A DNA stretch of 64,000 nucleotides, taken from positions 868,001-932,000 of the forward strand of contig NZ_CP096205.1 in NCBI RefSeq assembly GCF_023195775.1, in the 5' to 3' direction. This DNA comes from Flavobacterium azooxidireducens (GTDB lineage Bacteria > Bacteroidota > Bacteroidia > Flavobacteriales > Flavobacteriaceae). Position numbers and translations under genes: made by a program. Of this stretch, positions 25,793 to 35,623 are shown piece after piece; within the stretch, counting starts at the first letter, position 1, and every line of letters begins with the position of its first letter. Below the pieces are notes generated by a model that made no database searches, was not told where the DNA came from, and was given only the letters and a program-made list of their open reading frames with translations.

Positions 25793-26812
25793 TCATTCTA
25801 AAATAAGTTTCTTGAAATTATCTGTTTTAAATTGTTGAATTTGATTTTTTTCATCAGCGTAAATTAGCAAAACATATAAATCAGATCTTGATTGAAGTAG
25901 CTTTTTGATGTTTTCCATTTCCATAATCATAAATGCTGTTGCATAACCATCTGCTTCAATGCAATTTGGAGATAAAACAGTTGCACTTAAAATTATTCCT
26001 TTTTGAGAAAGTCCGTTTTTTGGATTTATTATGTGAACGAATTTTTGTCCGGATACCGAATCTGTCATTACTTTTCTGTAATTTCCGGAGGTTGCCATTC
26101 CGAGGTTTTCTAATTTAATTTTGGCAATCAGTGTTCGTTCTTCCGGTTTTTGAGTTGGATCATCAATTCCGATTACCCAATTTTTATTTTCAACGTTATT
26201 TTTTCCAAAAGCGAAAATCTCACCACCTATTTCTACAATACCATTTTGAATGCCTTTTGATTTTAGAAAATCCGCCACTAAATCAACTGAATAACCTTGA
26301 GCAATGGCATTAAAATCAAAATAAGTTTCATTGAATTTTTTTGAAATAGTTTTATTTTCATTCAATTTGACTTTATCAAAACCAACGAATTGTAATAAAC
26401 TATCAATTTTGGATTGATTTAAATCGATTTTTTCTTTGGTTGGACCAAAACCGTAAGCATTCACTAAAACACCAATAGTTGGGTCGAAAAGTCCATTTGT
26501 TTCAGTGTGAATTTGTTGTGATACTTTGAAAGTTTCTATAAAAAAATCATCTACAACAATTGTTGAATCTCCTTCGTTGATTTTGGAAATTTTGGAATCC
26601 GGTCGATATGTTGAAAGCGACATATCAAAAGCGAGCAGAAGAGAATCGATGCTTTGTTTGTTAATTATTTCGCTTTTACTGACATATTTTACAGCATAAG
26701 TGCTTCCCTGAGCTTCTCCTTGGATAATAAAAACTTTTTCTGTTTCTTCCTTTTGACAGGAAAATAGCAATAATGCAAAAACGAAAACACTAACTAATTT
26801 CTTTAATTCCAT
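25793..26812 (-). CDS. apbE: FAD:protein FMN transferase (ApbE), lipoprotein
   Basis: 340 residues from ATG 26812, which gives a lipoprotein signal peptide (MELKKLVSVFVFALLLFSC). Family features: GSTYAVKYV, DFNAIAQGYSVDLVADFL, GGEIFAFGKN, IINPKNG and EADGYATAFMIM. ApbE attaches FMN through a phosphoester to Thr in NqrB and NqrC, and the nqr operon lies upstream on the same strand, so these are its likely substrates. The start overlaps the preceding gene by 23 bp. An upstream in-frame ATG (26890) would destroy the signal peptide. Confidence 0.92.
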   Translation of the reverse strand: MELKKLVSVFVFALLLFSCQKEETEKVFIIQGEAQGSTYAVKYVSKSEIINKQSIDSLLLAFDMSLSTYRPDSKISKINEGDSTIVVDDFFIETFKVSQQIHTETNGLFDPTIGVLVNAYGFGPTKEKIDLNQSKIDSLLQFVGFDKVKLNENKTISKKFNETYFDFNAIAQGYSVDLVADFLKSKGIQNGIVEIGGEIFAFGKNNVENKNWVIGIDDPTQKPEERTLIAKIKLENLGMATSGNYRKVMTDSVSGQKFVHIINPKNGLSQKGIILSATVLSPNCIEADGYATAFMIMEMENIKKLLQSRSDLYVLLIYADEKNQIQQFKTDNFKKLILE

Positions 26813-27155
26813 TGTAATTGATGATATAATCTTCATTTTTTGTAACTGGTTTTTCATAATCTGATGCATTGGCAATTCCGACTCCGGCATAAAGGACTTT
26901 TGCTTTGAGTTTAACAGCGTGTTCTTTAAACGTTTCCATCCAAATTGAATCGTATTCTTCGGGATTATTTGGATAATTAAAAACGGTCACCAAAACAAAA
27001 TGCAATGTGTTGGTTGGTTTATCCACACAAACAAATTGAGGGTGACGCTTTAGTTGACTATTGACTGCAATGAAATCAAATCCTTGGCTTTCGAGTTCTT
27101 TACCAACATAATTCATCGCAATGTTGTGGAGGTCTTGATCTGATAAAATTTCCAT
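26790..27155 (-). CDS. Small protein of the nqr region (121 residues)
   Basis: 121 residues, no signal peptide: MEILSDQDLHNIAMNYVGKELESQGFDFIAVNSQLKRHP. A mixed alpha/beta cytoplasmic protein. I do not recognise a defined family; similar genes in flavobacteria are, as I recall, named only by their position near nqrF. It is translationally coupled to apbE (23-bp overlap), which suggests a role in expression or maturation of the Nqr flavoproteins, but this is inference. Confidence 0.75.
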   Translation of the reverse strand: MEILSDQDLHNIAMNYVGKELESQGFDFIAVNSQLKRHPQFVCVDKPTNTLHFVLVTVFNYPNNPEEYDSIWMETFKEHAVKLKAKVLYAGVGIANASDYEKPVTKNEDYIINYNGIKEIS

Positions 27156-27187
27156 TTCACAAAGGTAAGTTTTTAATTGTTATTCAT

Positions 27188-27217
27188 AAAAAAACCGACT
27201 CATTTCTGAATCGGTTT
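27188..27217 (-). terminator. Terminator after the SH3-domain gene
   Basis: On the minus strand AAACCGA, 12-nt loop, TCGGTTT followed by a T-run. It is practically identical to the terminator at 28064-28093. Confidence 0.8.
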
Positions 27218-27236
27218 ATAATTTTTGATTAAAAAA

Positions 27237-27653
27237 TTATGCTCTTAAATACCTTGCGTAGGCATAACCTTCTTCGCCGTCTTTGGTTCTAATTTTCCAC
27301 CATTCGTCTGATGATTGTTCAACTAAAACTACGACTTCTCCTTTTGCAGCTTTACCTACAATTGCTCCTTCTGTGGATGCTTCTCTTCTAATATTTAAGT
27401 TACTACTTTCAGTAGCTACGACTAAAGATGTACCCGGTGCTAAACCAGCTACTTGAACATCAACATTGATATCGCTAGCAGAAAAAGTTGGATCGATTAG
27501 GCCTAAAGCATCCCAAACTGCATCTTTTCCTTTATTAGATGAAGTTGTTCCTGAAACATAAAGAATTCCATCTTGTTCAACTACTTGCAAATTATTAATT
27601 CCTGCAGATTGAGCAGCTGCTACAACGCCTGCGTATTTATTTGATAATGTCAT
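27237..27653 (-). CDS. SH3b-domain protein
   Basis: 138 residues. The N-terminal half (about 1-60: NKYAGVVAAAQSAGINNLQVVEQDGILYVSGTT) resembles a BON or LysM-linked module; the C-terminal half is a bacterial SH3 domain (LNIRREASTEGAIVGKAAKGEVVVLVEQSSDEWWKIRTKDGEEGYAYARYL). No signal peptide is evident. It follows the BON-domain lipoprotein by 8 bp, so the two form one unit between two copies of the same terminator. Confidence 0.8.
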   Translation of the reverse strand: MTLSNKYAGVVAAAQSAGINNLQVVEQDGILYVSGTTSSNKGKDAVWDALGLIDPTFSASDINVDVQVAGLAPGTSLVVATESSNLNIRREASTEGAIVGKAAKGEVVVLVEQSSDEWWKIRTKDGEEGYAYARYLRA

Positions 27654-27661
27654 AGTTTGAA

Positions 27662-28003
27662 TTAATTAGTATAGTTATAATTTACTTTACCAACTTTCAA
27701 AGCATCAATAGACATTTTGATTTTTCTGGCTTGATCCGGAGTAACTTTACCGGTAATGGTAAGTTCATCATTGACAACTTCTGCTTTTACGTTAGGAAAA
27801 TCCTTTAAAGCATCGTTTACTTTTTGCACAACTTCTGGAGAAACTGCAGAAACAGTTTCAACTTGAATGGGTTCGACTGGAGTTGGTTCTACAACTTCTA
27901 CTGGTGTTTCAACTGAAACAGGCTCTGTTGCTTTCTTTTTACAAGAAACAACGGCTGCAGCCATCAATAATGATAAAGCTGCGATTTTGAATGTTTTTTT
28001 CAT
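27662..28003 (-). CDS. BON-domain lipoprotein
   Basis: 113 residues from ATG 28003. Lipoprotein signal (MKKTFKIAALSLLMAAAVVSC) with Cys21, a Pro/Val/Glu-rich spacer (TEPVSVETPVEVVEPTPVEP), then one BON domain (VSPEVVQKVNDALKDFPNVKAEVVNDELTITGKV). It is probably anchored to a membrane facing the periplasm; BON domains bind phospholipid or envelope structures. It is cotranscribed with the SH3b gene. Confidence 0.85.
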   Translation of the reverse strand: MKKTFKIAALSLLMAAAVVSCKKKATEPVSVETPVEVVEPTPVEPIQVETVSAVSPEVVQKVNDALKDFPNVKAEVVNDELTITGKVTPDQARKIKMSIDALKVGKVNYNYTN

Positions 28004-28063
28004 AATAAATAATATGTGTGTATAAATATTAACAAATCTATGATAAAAAACATTACAAAAAGC

Positions 28064-28093
28064 AAAAAACCGACTCATTTCTGAATCGGTTTA
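28064..28093 (-). terminator. Terminator of the nqr operon
   Basis: Same hairpin as at 27188-27217 (AAACCGA ... TCGGTTT plus T-run on the minus strand), 21 bp after the nqrF stop. It separates nqrABCDEF from the downstream genes. Confidence 0.8.
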
Positions 28094-28114
28094 AGTATTA
28101 TTATTAAAATTGGA

Positions 28115-29410
28115 CTATCCTCCAAAGTCATCAAAACGGATATTTTCCGGTGGCATTCCGAAGTCTTCTCCCATTTTCTGAACGGCATTGTTCATCATTG
28201 GTGGACCACAGAAATACAATTCAATATCCTCCGGATTTTCGTGTTTAGACAAATAGTTGTCAATTACAACGTTGTGAATAAATCCAACAAAACCATCTCC
28301 TTCTCCACTTGTTCCGTCTTTTACTTTCCAGTTATCTTCCGGTAATGGTTCAGATAAAGCCATATAGAATTTAAAGTTAGGGAAATCTTTTTCCAAAGCT
28401 CTAAAGTGATCAACATAGAATAATTCACGTTTTGAACGACCACCATACCAATAGGTCACTTTTCTTCCTGTTTTTACGGTTCTGAAAAGGTGGTATAAGT
28501 GTGAACGCATTGGAGCCATTCCGGCACCACCACCCACATAAAGCATTTCGGCTTCACTTTCGTTGATGAAAAATTCTCCATAAGGTCCCGATACAATTAC
28601 AGGATCACCTGCTTTTCTTGAGAAAATGTATGATGATGCAATTCCGGGATTAACAGATGCCCAACCATTTTTAGCTCTGTCCCAAGGTGGAGTAGCCACA
28701 CGAACATTTAGCATAATTTTTCTTCCTTCTGCTGGGTAAGAAGCCATTGAGTAAGCTCTTTCAACCAATTCAGTATTTTTCATTACTAATGGCCATAAAT
28801 TAAATTTATCCCATTCTGCTTTAAATTTGTCAGGTTCACCAGGATGTTCTTCCGGATGAGCAGCAATATCAATATCGGAATATTTTACTTCACATTTAGG
28901 AATTTCAATTTGGATATATCCGCCTGCTTCATAATGCATATCGTCCGGTAATTCAACAATAAATTCTTTGATAAACGAAGCAACGTTGTAATTTGAATAT
29001 ACTTTTGCTTCGAATTTTTTAATACCGAAAACCTCTTCAGGTACTTCGATAACCATATTGTTTTTTACTTTAACTTGACAACCTAATCGCCATCCTTCGG
29101 CAATTTCTTTTCTTGTAAAATGTGGTTCTTCTGTTGGAAGAATTGATCCTCCTCCATTCGTTACAATACATTTACATTGTATACAAGTTCCACCACCACC
29201 ACAGGCAGATGGAAGAAATATTTTACTGTTTCCAAGTGTAGTAAGTAGTGTATTTCCTGATTCTACTTCTAATTCGTTTTCTCCGTTAATTTTAATTTTT
29301 ACCGGACCCGACGGAAGTAATTTTGATTTGGCTCCTAACAACATTCCCACTAAAAGGAAAACGATGACTAGGAAAACTACAACACTGGCTAAGATTACTG
29401 GTGTATTCAT
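28115..29410 (-). CDS. nqrF: Na+-translocating NADH:quinone reductase subunit F
   Basis: 431 residues; electron entry subunit that oxidises NADH. N-terminal helix (about 5-27), a [2Fe-2S] domain with Cys70, Cys76, Cys79 and Cys111, an FAD-binding segment ([12 protein letters not shown]) and an NADH-binding domain ([28 protein letters not shown]). All ligands are present and length is normal. Last gene of nqrABCDEF. Confidence 0.97.
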   Translation of the reverse strand: MNTPVILASVVVFLVIVFLLVGMLLGAKSKLLPSGPVKIKINGENELEVESGNTLLTTLGNSKIFLPSACGGGGTCIQCKCIVTNGGGSILPTEEPHFTRKEIAEGWRLGCQVKVKNNMVIEVPEEVFGIKKFEAKVYSNYNVASFIKEFIVELPDDMHYEAGGYIQIEIPKCEVKYSDIDIAAHPEEHPGEPDKFKAEWDKFNLWPLVMKNTELVERAYSMASYPAEGRKIMLNVRVATPPWDRAKNGWASVNPGIASSYIFSRKAGDPVIVSGPYGEFFINESEAEMLYVGGGAGMAPMRSHLYHLFRTVKTGRKVTYWYGGRSKRELFYVDHFRALEKDFPNFKFYMALSEPLPEDNWKVKDGTSGEGDGFVGFIHNVVIDNYLSKHENPEDIELYFCGPPMMNNAVQKMGEDFGMPPENIRFDDFGG

Positions 29411-29429
29411 TATATTGTATCTTATTTAA

Positions 29430-30047
29430 TTATATTTTAATTCCCATGAAACTCATAAAACCAATCGCCATTAAACCTGTAATGAGGAAAGTAATACCTA
29501 ATCCACGTAATGGAGCAGGAACGTGTGAATAAGCAATTTTTTCACGAATAGCAGCAATAGCTAGAATGGCCAAGAACCATCCGATACCTGAACCTAAGCC
29601 ATAGGTTACTGCTTCAGAAATTCCTCCGAAATCTTTTTGTTGCATAAATAACGAACCTCCTAAAATCGCACAGTTAACTGCGATCAATGGAAGGAAGATA
29701 CCTAAAGCTCCGTAAAGTGCCGGTGCAAATTTTTCAACAACCATTTCCACTAATTGCACCATAGAAGCAATTACTGCGATGAACATAATGAAACTAAGGA
29801 AACTTAAATCCAAAGAAGCATAATCTTCACCTAACCATGCTAAAGCTCCTTGTTTTAATAAATAATTATCCAATAAGTAGTTGATTGGAACTGTTATCGC
29901 TAATACGAAAATTACAGCAACACCTAAACCTACGGCTGTTTTAACTGTTTTTGATACTGCTAAATAGGAACACATTCCTAAGAAGTAGGCGAAAATCATA
30001 TTTTCGATGAAAATACTTTTTACAAATAAACTTGCTAATTCTTGCAT
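29430..30047 (-). CDS. nqrE: Na+-translocating NADH:quinone reductase subunit E
   Basis: 205 residues, six transmembrane helices, of the RnfA/NqrE type. [18 protein letters not shown] and the central [17 protein letters not shown] carry the conserved Cys that, in the known enzyme, helps bind an intramembrane Fe centre with NqrD. Operon position between nqrD and nqrF is normal. Confidence 0.96.
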   Translation of the reverse strand: MQELASLFVKSIFIENMIFAYFLGMCSYLAVSKTVKTAVGLGVAVIFVLAITVPINYLLDNYLLKQGALAWLGEDYASLDLSFLSFIMFIAVIASMVQLVEMVVEKFAPALYGALGIFLPLIAVNCAILGGSLFMQQKDFGGISEAVTYGLGSGIGWFLAILAIAAIREKIAYSHVPAPLRGLGITFLITGLMAIGFMSFMGIKI

Positions 30048-30076
30048 GTTATAATAATTTAATAGCTACGCTATGA

Positions 30077-30739
30077 TTAGTGTTTTTCAATTAATTTACG
30101 GTTTTTTGAACGTTGAATCCATATGATGATTCCAACTACTATTAATGCCATTGGCGATAATAACATCAAACCGTTATTTTCATATCCGTAAGCATATAGT
30201 CCGGTTTTATCAGTAACGTTTCCTAAAACTTCATAACCTAACAATTTGCCAGAACCAAGTAATTCACGGAAAAACGCTACTACAATTAAAATTACTCCGT
30301 AACCCCAAGCATTACCAATTCCGTCTAAAAATGATTTCCATGGTCCATTTCCTAAAGCAAAAGCTTCCAGACGTCCCATTACGATACAGTTGGTAATAAT
30401 TAAACCTACGAATACTGATAATTGTTTACTAACATCATAGGCAAATGCTTTCAAAACTTGGTCAACTAAAATTACTAATGAAGCAACAATTACAAGTTGA
30501 ACGATAATTCTAATTCTGTTTGGAATTAAATTTCTGATTAACGATACAATTACGTTACTGGCTGCCAAAACTACTAATACCGAAATTGCCATAACGATAG
30601 CCGGTTTTAACTGAACAGTAATTGCTAATGCAGAACAAATTCCTAATACTTGAACGGTGATTGGATTGTTATCATTGAATGGATCAGACAACAATGTTCT
30701 ATTTTTCTTTGAGAACAACGGTTCTTTTTCTTCTGACAT
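30077..30739 (-). CDS. nqrD: Na+-translocating NADH:quinone reductase subunit D
   Basis: 220 residues, six membrane helices. [27 protein letters not shown] and [17 protein letters not shown] are NqrD/RnfE signatures with the conserved Cys. It starts 4 bp after the nqrC stop. Confidence 0.96.
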   Translation of the reverse strand: MSEEKEPLFSKKNRTLLSDPFNDNNPITVQVLGICSALAITVQLKPAIVMAISVLVVLAASNVIVSLIRNLIPNRIRIIVQLVIVASLVILVDQVLKAFAYDVSKQLSVFVGLIITNCIVMGRLEAFALGNGPWKSFLDGIGNAWGYGVILIVVAFFRELLGSGKLLGYEVLGNVTDKTGLYAYGYENNGLMLLSPMALIVVGIIIWIQRSKNRKLIEKH

Positions 30740-30743
30740 AATG

Positions 30744-31475
30744 CTAATTTTTTAGTGCAAGTTTAGATTTTTGACTGGAAAAATAATTTCCGTAATGAGA
30801 TAATCTTTCTTTGATCATCGCTGATACTCCATCGCCGGTAATCGTTGCACCAGAGATTGCATCTACTTTATTATCGTCTTTATCGTTTCCGCCAGTGTAT
30901 CCTTTCTTTACTTCAATTCCAACTAATTGACCTTCGGTTGTAAATATTTTTTCACCTACAAAACGATCTAAAAACCAAGGCTGAGTAATTTCAGCTCCTA
31001 AACCAGGTGTTTCACCTTTGTGATCAAAAACAACACCTTTTACCGTATTCATATCTTTTTCTAAAGAAACATAACCCCAAATTGCATCCCAAAGACCTGC
31101 TCCACGAAGCGGAATGATGTAAAAAGTTTCTCCATCTTTTTCTGCTACAAATAGTGGAAATTTTTGTTGAGCTACATCTTTCTTTACTTCCGTTTTTAAA
31201 TCAATTTCAAACGTTTTCTGTCTATCTTCCGTAGCAGTACCATCGGCATTAATTAAATAACCACTTTTGATTACTTCATCAAATTTTGCTTGTGCTTCTT
31301 CTCTACTGATTCCGGTAACTCCTACAGTAGTTAGAATATTTTGCATTTTTTCATTTCTTACGTTGACATCTTGCATCGGCTTTAATGAAGTAGCTGCAAA
31401 AGCTAACAAAGCTCCCACGACTACCACCATAATTCCGGCAAATAAAAACGTATATCCGTTACTATTTCTATCCAT
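30744..31475 (-). CDS. nqrC: Na+-translocating NADH:quinone reductase subunit C
   Basis: 243 residues: one N-terminal helix and an FMN-binding domain. The flavinylation motif [13 protein letters not shown] gives Thr211 as the residue that carries covalent FMN, added by ApbE (gene at 25793-26812). [15 protein letters not shown] and [12 protein letters not shown] are family signatures. It starts 2 bp after nqrB. Confidence 0.96.
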   Translation of the reverse strand: MDRNSNGYTFLFAGIMVVVVGALLAFAATSLKPMQDVNVRNEKMQNILTTVGVTGISREEAQAKFDEVIKSGYLINADGTATEDRQKTFEIDLKTEVKKDVAQQKFPLFVAEKDGETFYIIPLRGAGLWDAIWGYVSLEKDMNTVKGVVFDHKGETPGLGAEITQPWFLDRFVGEKIFTTEGQLVGIEVKKGYTGGNDKDDNKVDAISGATITGDGVSAMIKERLSHYGNYFSSQKSKLALKN

Positions 31476-31477
31476 GA

Positions 31478-32629
31478 TTAAGCAGTTTTTAATTGTTTAG
31501 CAACTCTTTTCTTTCTTCTTTTGACGTTACCTTCCACCACATAATGATCGATGGTTGGTGCAAATACATTCAGTAACAATATCGCCATCATCACACCTTC
31601 CGGATAGGCCGGATTGAAAACTCTAATTAGAATACTAAAGAATCCAATTAAGAAGCCATAAATCCATTTTCCTCTGGTTGTTTGAGCGGCAGATACAGGA
31701 TCTGTTGCCATAAATACGATACCAAATGCTAAACCTCCTACTAATAGGTGGCTCATACCAAAGTTCATTAAAGGATTTGCTCCCCATAATTCGAATAAGA
31801 AAGCGGTAAACGCAGCTCCTAAAAATCCGCTGACAATGATTCTCCAACTTCCAACTCCGGTGATGACTAAAATCGCAGCACCAACTAGAATCCAAAGTAC
31901 AGATGTTTCTGAAATAGATCCCGGTATGGTTCCCGCAAACATACTCCACGTATCATAACCTGCTTCTTGCCCAGCAGCTAATTTTCCTAAAATTGTTTCT
32001 CCAGAAATTGCATCCGTTGTAGTGGCATCAGAAACCCAAACTTTATCTCCAGACATATAAGTAGGATAAGCAAAGAAGGCAAATGCTCTCGCTGTTAAAG
32101 CAGGATTTAAAATATTCATACCGGTTCCTCCGAAGGCTTCTTTACCGATAATAACGGCAAAAATCACCGACAATGCCAACATCCATAAAGGTAAGTCGAT
32201 TGGCATAATCATCGGAATTAATAATCCGGTTACTAAGTATCCTTCGTTTACTTCGTGTCCTCTTACGATGGCAAAGTAGAATTCAATTCCTAATCCAACT
32301 CCGTAAGAAACGGCGATCATTGGTAATACTTTCCACATTCCGTGAATTAAAGCATCCATAAACGGAACTACTTCTTGAATTTGCGACAAACTTTGGTAAC
32401 CTGCATTCCAAGTTCCAAAAATTAATGCTGGAATTAAAGCTAAAACCACCGTAATCATGGTACGCTTTAAATCAACTGCATCTCTAATGTGAGCTCCGTG
32501 CTTTGTTGTGTGATTTGGAACATATAAAAATGTGTCCAATGCATTGACAGCCGGTGCAAATTTTTCCAATTTTTCACCTTTTCCGAAAGGCTTTTTTATT
32601 TGGTCTATTTTATCTCTTAAAAACTTCAT
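31478..32629 (-). CDS. nqrB: Na+-translocating NADH:quinone reductase subunit B
   Basis: 383 residues, multispanning; sodium pathway and second covalent FMN. Signatures: GYLVTGLLIPMIMPIDLPLWML and FGGTGMNILNPALTARAF. The flavinylation site reads DAISGETILG, so Thr212 is the expected FMN-carrying residue, with Glu where most copies I recall have Ala (SGAT). Normal length and operon position. Confidence 0.96.
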   Translation of the reverse strand: MKFLRDKIDQIKKPFGKGEKLEKFAPAVNALDTFLYVPNHTTKHGAHIRDAVDLKRTMITVVLALIPALIFGTWNAGYQSLSQIQEVVPFMDALIHGMWKVLPMIAVSYGVGLGIEFYFAIVRGHEVNEGYLVTGLLIPMIMPIDLPLWMLALSVIFAVIIGKEAFGGTGMNILNPALTARAFAFFAYPTYMSGDKVWVSDATTTDAISGETILGKLAAGQEAGYDTWSMFAGTIPGSISETSVLWILVGAAILVITGVGSWRIIVSGFLGAAFTAFLFELWGANPLMNFGMSHLLVGGLAFGIVFMATDPVSAAQTTRGKWIYGFLIGFFSILIRVFNPAYPEGVMMAILLLNVFAPTIDHYVVEGNVKRRKKRVAKQLKTA

Positions 32630-32639
32630 AGCTATATTT

Positions 32640-33989
32640 TTAACCTACTTCGTTAATCATTAAATCTAATGCTTCTCTGATAATTACTTGTGCTTCTAAC
32701 TTTGAAGTATTTGTGTAATCTATCAAAGCAAAATCTTCAGGAGCTACTTCGTAGATTCCTAAACTTTCCATTTTATCGATGTCATTTGCCAAACAAGCTT
32801 TTAGCAATTGCATTGGATAAATATCCAACGGCATTACTTTTTCCATTTCGCCTGTTACAACTAATGCTCTTTCTTCACCGTTTAAATTAGTATCGGCAAC
32901 ATATTTTTTACCCGGCATTAACCAAGATAAAGCAGTACGTTGCATACTGTGTTTGTTTACTCCTGCAAATGGCAACCAACCAAACATTCTGTATTGATTT
33001 CCTTCCGGAATAACCGTTACAGTGTTTGAATAATAGCCTAAATTTCCGTTTGCTGAAACTTTATCGCCTGTGAAAACATCACCGGAAATGATTCGAACAT
33101 TGTCTGAAGCTAATTTTCCGGAAACAATTTCTTTCATTTGAGCTCCAATTCGAACGGTATAATATTGTGGTTTTGTTACTTCTGAACCGGTTAATGCTAT
33201 TACTTTGGTTGCATCAAATTTCCCGGTTAAGAATAAATCACCAATGATGGCAACGTCTTGTGGAGCAACAATCCAAACGCGTTCTCCGGCATTGATTGGG
33301 TCAATTTTTGAAATTTGAACACCAACATTTCCAGATGGATGCGGACCAAAAACTTTATGTAATTCTACTCCTGAAACAGAACTGAAAATTGAATTTACTT
33401 TTCCGTTTACCGAAAGATGAACTTTTCCTTGGGTTAATTTTGATAAAGCATCAATTCCGGCTTGAAATTGAGTTAATTTATCTTTTAAAGCCACTTCAAC
33501 ATCGGCAGATAATGGTGCCGAATTGTAAGCGGAAATAAAAATTGCTTTTGGAGTATCGGTGGAAGTTGCTACAACATCATACGGACGTTGTTTGATAAAA
33601 GGCCAACAACCGGAAGCAAGCAAATGTGACTTAACTTGTTCGGCTGACATTTCTTTTGGATTTTTCTTTCCGTGCTCCACAAAAGTGTCTTGAGCATCGG
33701 CAAGAATGTTGATTTCCAAAATAACTCTTTTCTCTCCACGCTTGATTTCACTAATTTTTCCGGAAACGGGTGAAACAAATTTCACTGCTTCATCGTTTTT
33801 GGAATAAAAAATGACTTCTCCTGCTTTAACTTCGGCTCCTTCTTTAAGCACCAGCTTTGGTGTAACTTTATGAAAATCAGAAGGCTTTATGGAATAAACT
33901 TGTGATCGTGAAGTTGCATCAACTTTTGCTTCTGCTTCTCCAACGAGTTTTAAGTCTAACCCTTTCTTGATTCGAATGTCTTTTGACAT
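32640..33989 (-). CDS. nqrA: Na+-translocating NADH:quinone reductase subunit A
   Basis: 449 residues, cytoplasmic-side peripheral subunit. Opens KDIRIKKGLDLKLVGEAE, with VSPVSGKISEIKRGEKRVILEI (barrel-sandwich hybrid) and GWLPFAGVNKHSMQRTALSWLMPGKKY. First gene of the operon; its promoter candidate lies about 50 bp upstream. Confidence 0.96.
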   Translation of the reverse strand: MSKDIRIKKGLDLKLVGEAEAKVDATSRSQVYSIKPSDFHKVTPKLVLKEGAEVKAGEVIFYSKNDEAVKFVSPVSGKISEIKRGEKRVILEINILADAQDTFVEHGKKNPKEMSAEQVKSHLLASGCWPFIKQRPYDVVATSTDTPKAIFISAYNSAPLSADVEVALKDKLTQFQAGIDALSKLTQGKVHLSVNGKVNSIFSSVSGVELHKVFGPHPSGNVGVQISKIDPINAGERVWIVAPQDVAIIGDLFLTGKFDATKVIALTGSEVTKPQYYTVRIGAQMKEIVSGKLASDNVRIISGDVFTGDKVSANGNLGYYSNTVTVIPEGNQYRMFGWLPFAGVNKHSMQRTALSWLMPGKKYVADTNLNGEERALVVTGEMEKVMPLDIYPMQLLKACLANDIDKMESLGIYEVAPEDFALIDYTNTSKLEAQVIIREALDLMINEVG

Positions 33990-34039
33990 ATTTTATGAAG
34001 ATATGATTAGTAAATAGTTTTACATAATTTTAAACGGTG

Positions 34040-34047
34040 CAAATTTA
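34040..34047 (-). promoter_or_regulatory. Predicted nqr operon -7 element
   Basis: On the minus strand TAAATTTG, an exact TAnnTTTG, 51 bp upstream of the nqrA ATG. A TTG occurs 12 bp further upstream, closer than usual. Confidence 0.5.
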
Positions 34048-34369
34048 AAAATTAAATAACAATTGAACGACATGATTAACAAATGTCTAATGGTTTTTCA
34101 TTTATTTATATTAATTCTAAATAGTGTTTTAATTTCAATTGAAATGATTCGCTTTTAATGAATTCCTTCTTAGCCCTGATTGAAGCCAATAGCTTTTTGT
34201 TCTGGTGTTCAGAACAAAAACTATGGCAAAAAGCAGGAACATGGTTGGCTGAAAAAGCCCGAACCATTCGCTCCAAGAAATTTAAAAAATATTGTATCGG
34301 AAAATTATGTGGCATCTTTTATGTTAGCAAATAAATAGTATATTTACCTTTTGATTAAAAAATTCTCTC
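34048..34369. other. Intergenic stretch without a convincing gene
   Basis: Contains a perfect inverted repeat TTTTTGTTCT (34194-34203) / AGAACAAAAA (34211-34220) and a 69-codon minus-strand frame (34106-34315; product ends SFQLKLKHYLELI) with no signal, domain or promoter that I recognise. It may be a remnant of a gene or a repeat element. The promoter region of the T9SS plug gene occupies the last 50 bases. Confidence 0.35.
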
Positions 34370-35620
34370 ATGCGAAACCTTTTTTTACTCGTTTTTTGTT
34401 TTATTAGTAGTGTTTCTTTGGCTCAAGCTGAACAAGAAATTGCTCCGCCTTATAACATTAAAACGGCTACGTTTATTCAGAATAACATTAACGCGATTCC
34501 GATTTTTAGGTTGGGCGATCCGTTTCAATTTGTTTTTGATGATTTGTATGGCGATGAAGCAAATTACTACTACACGATCACGCATTGCGATTATAATTGG
34601 ACTAAATCGCAGTTGAATTTGAACGAATATATTGTTGGTTTGGACAATCAACGCATCATGGATTATGAAAATTCGTTCAATACGTTGCAATTGTATTCGC
34701 ATTATCGGGTTTCGTTTCCGAATCAATTCACGAAAGGTTTTAAAGTGAGTGGAAACTATATGTTGAAAATCATGAACAATAATCAGGAAGTGGTTTTTAC
34801 GCGAAAATTTATTTTGTATGAAGATTTGGTTTCGGTTCCTATGCAGGTGAAAAGTGCTCGTGACGTTCGGGTCTTGAATCAGAAACACAATTTAGAATTT
34901 TCGATTTTGCCTAATAATATGTTGTTGCAGAATCCGATTCAGAACATTAAAATTATGCTGTTGAAAAACGGTATTTGGAATACCGCCATTACCAACGTAA
35001 AACCAATGTTTACGCTAGGCAACGATTTGATTTATAAATATGATAAAGAAACACAGTTTTGGGCAGGAAATGAATTTTTGTTTTATGAGAATAAAGACAT
35101 TAGAAATGCCGTGAACAATGTTCGTTATATTGAATTAAAAGGAATTTATAACACTTATCTAATGCCTAATTCCACTCGTGGAAATTTAGAATATACTTTT
35201 TTTCCGGATTACAACGGAAACTTTTTAATTAACAACGTTGGTGCACGAGAAAATGTTGACGTAGAAGCTGATTATTCTTGGGTGTTCTTCACCCTAAGTG
35301 CCCCTACCTATTACGGCAAAAAAGATATTTATATAACCGGAATGTTCAACAATTATGCTTTGACACCGGAATATAAAATGGATTATAATAAAGAAAAAGG
35401 CATCTATGAAAAAGCCTTGATTGTAAAACAAGGTTTTACAAATTATGAATACACATTAGCCGATTCTAATGGCCGAGTAGATTTTGAAAATGCATTAGAT
35501 GGCAACTTTTTTCAAACGGAAAATAATTATTTTTGTATAGTTTATTACCGTGCCAACAACGACCGTTTTGACCGTGTAATCGGAAAAGGAATGGCAAGTT
35601 CGGTTGATATTATTAAATAA
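34370..35620 (+). CDS. Type IX secretion system plug protein (DUF5103)
   Basis: 416 residues. Signal peptide MRNLFLLVFCFISSVSLAQ, then the DUF5103 body with IPIFRLGDPFQFVFDDLYGDEANYYYTITHCDYNW and FNTLQLYSHYRVSFPN; a CBM48-like segment (IYITGMFNNYALTPEYKMDYNKEKGIYEKALIVKQGFTNYEY) follows. In Flavobacterium johnsoniae this family forms the periplasmic plug of the SprA translocon. Length fits. The next gene starts 3 bp after the stop. Confidence 0.9.
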   Translation: MRNLFLLVFCFISSVSLAQAEQEIAPPYNIKTATFIQNNINAIPIFRLGDPFQFVFDDLYGDEANYYYTITHCDYNWTKSQLNLNEYIVGLDNQRIMDYENSFNTLQLYSHYRVSFPNQFTKGFKVSGNYMLKIMNNNQEVVFTRKFILYEDLVSVPMQVKSARDVRVLNQKHNLEFSILPNNMLLQNPIQNIKIMLLKNGIWNTAITNVKPMFTLGNDLIYKYDKETQFWAGNEFLFYENKDIRNAVNNVRYIELKGIYNTYLMPNSTRGNLEYTFFPDYNGNFLINNVGARENVDVEADYSWVFFTLSAPTYYGKKDIYITGMFNNYALTPEYKMDYNKEKGIYEKALIVKQGFTNYEYTLADSNGRVDFENALDGNFFQTENNYFCIVYYRANNDRFDRVIGKGMASSVDIIK

Positions 35621-35623
35621 TAT

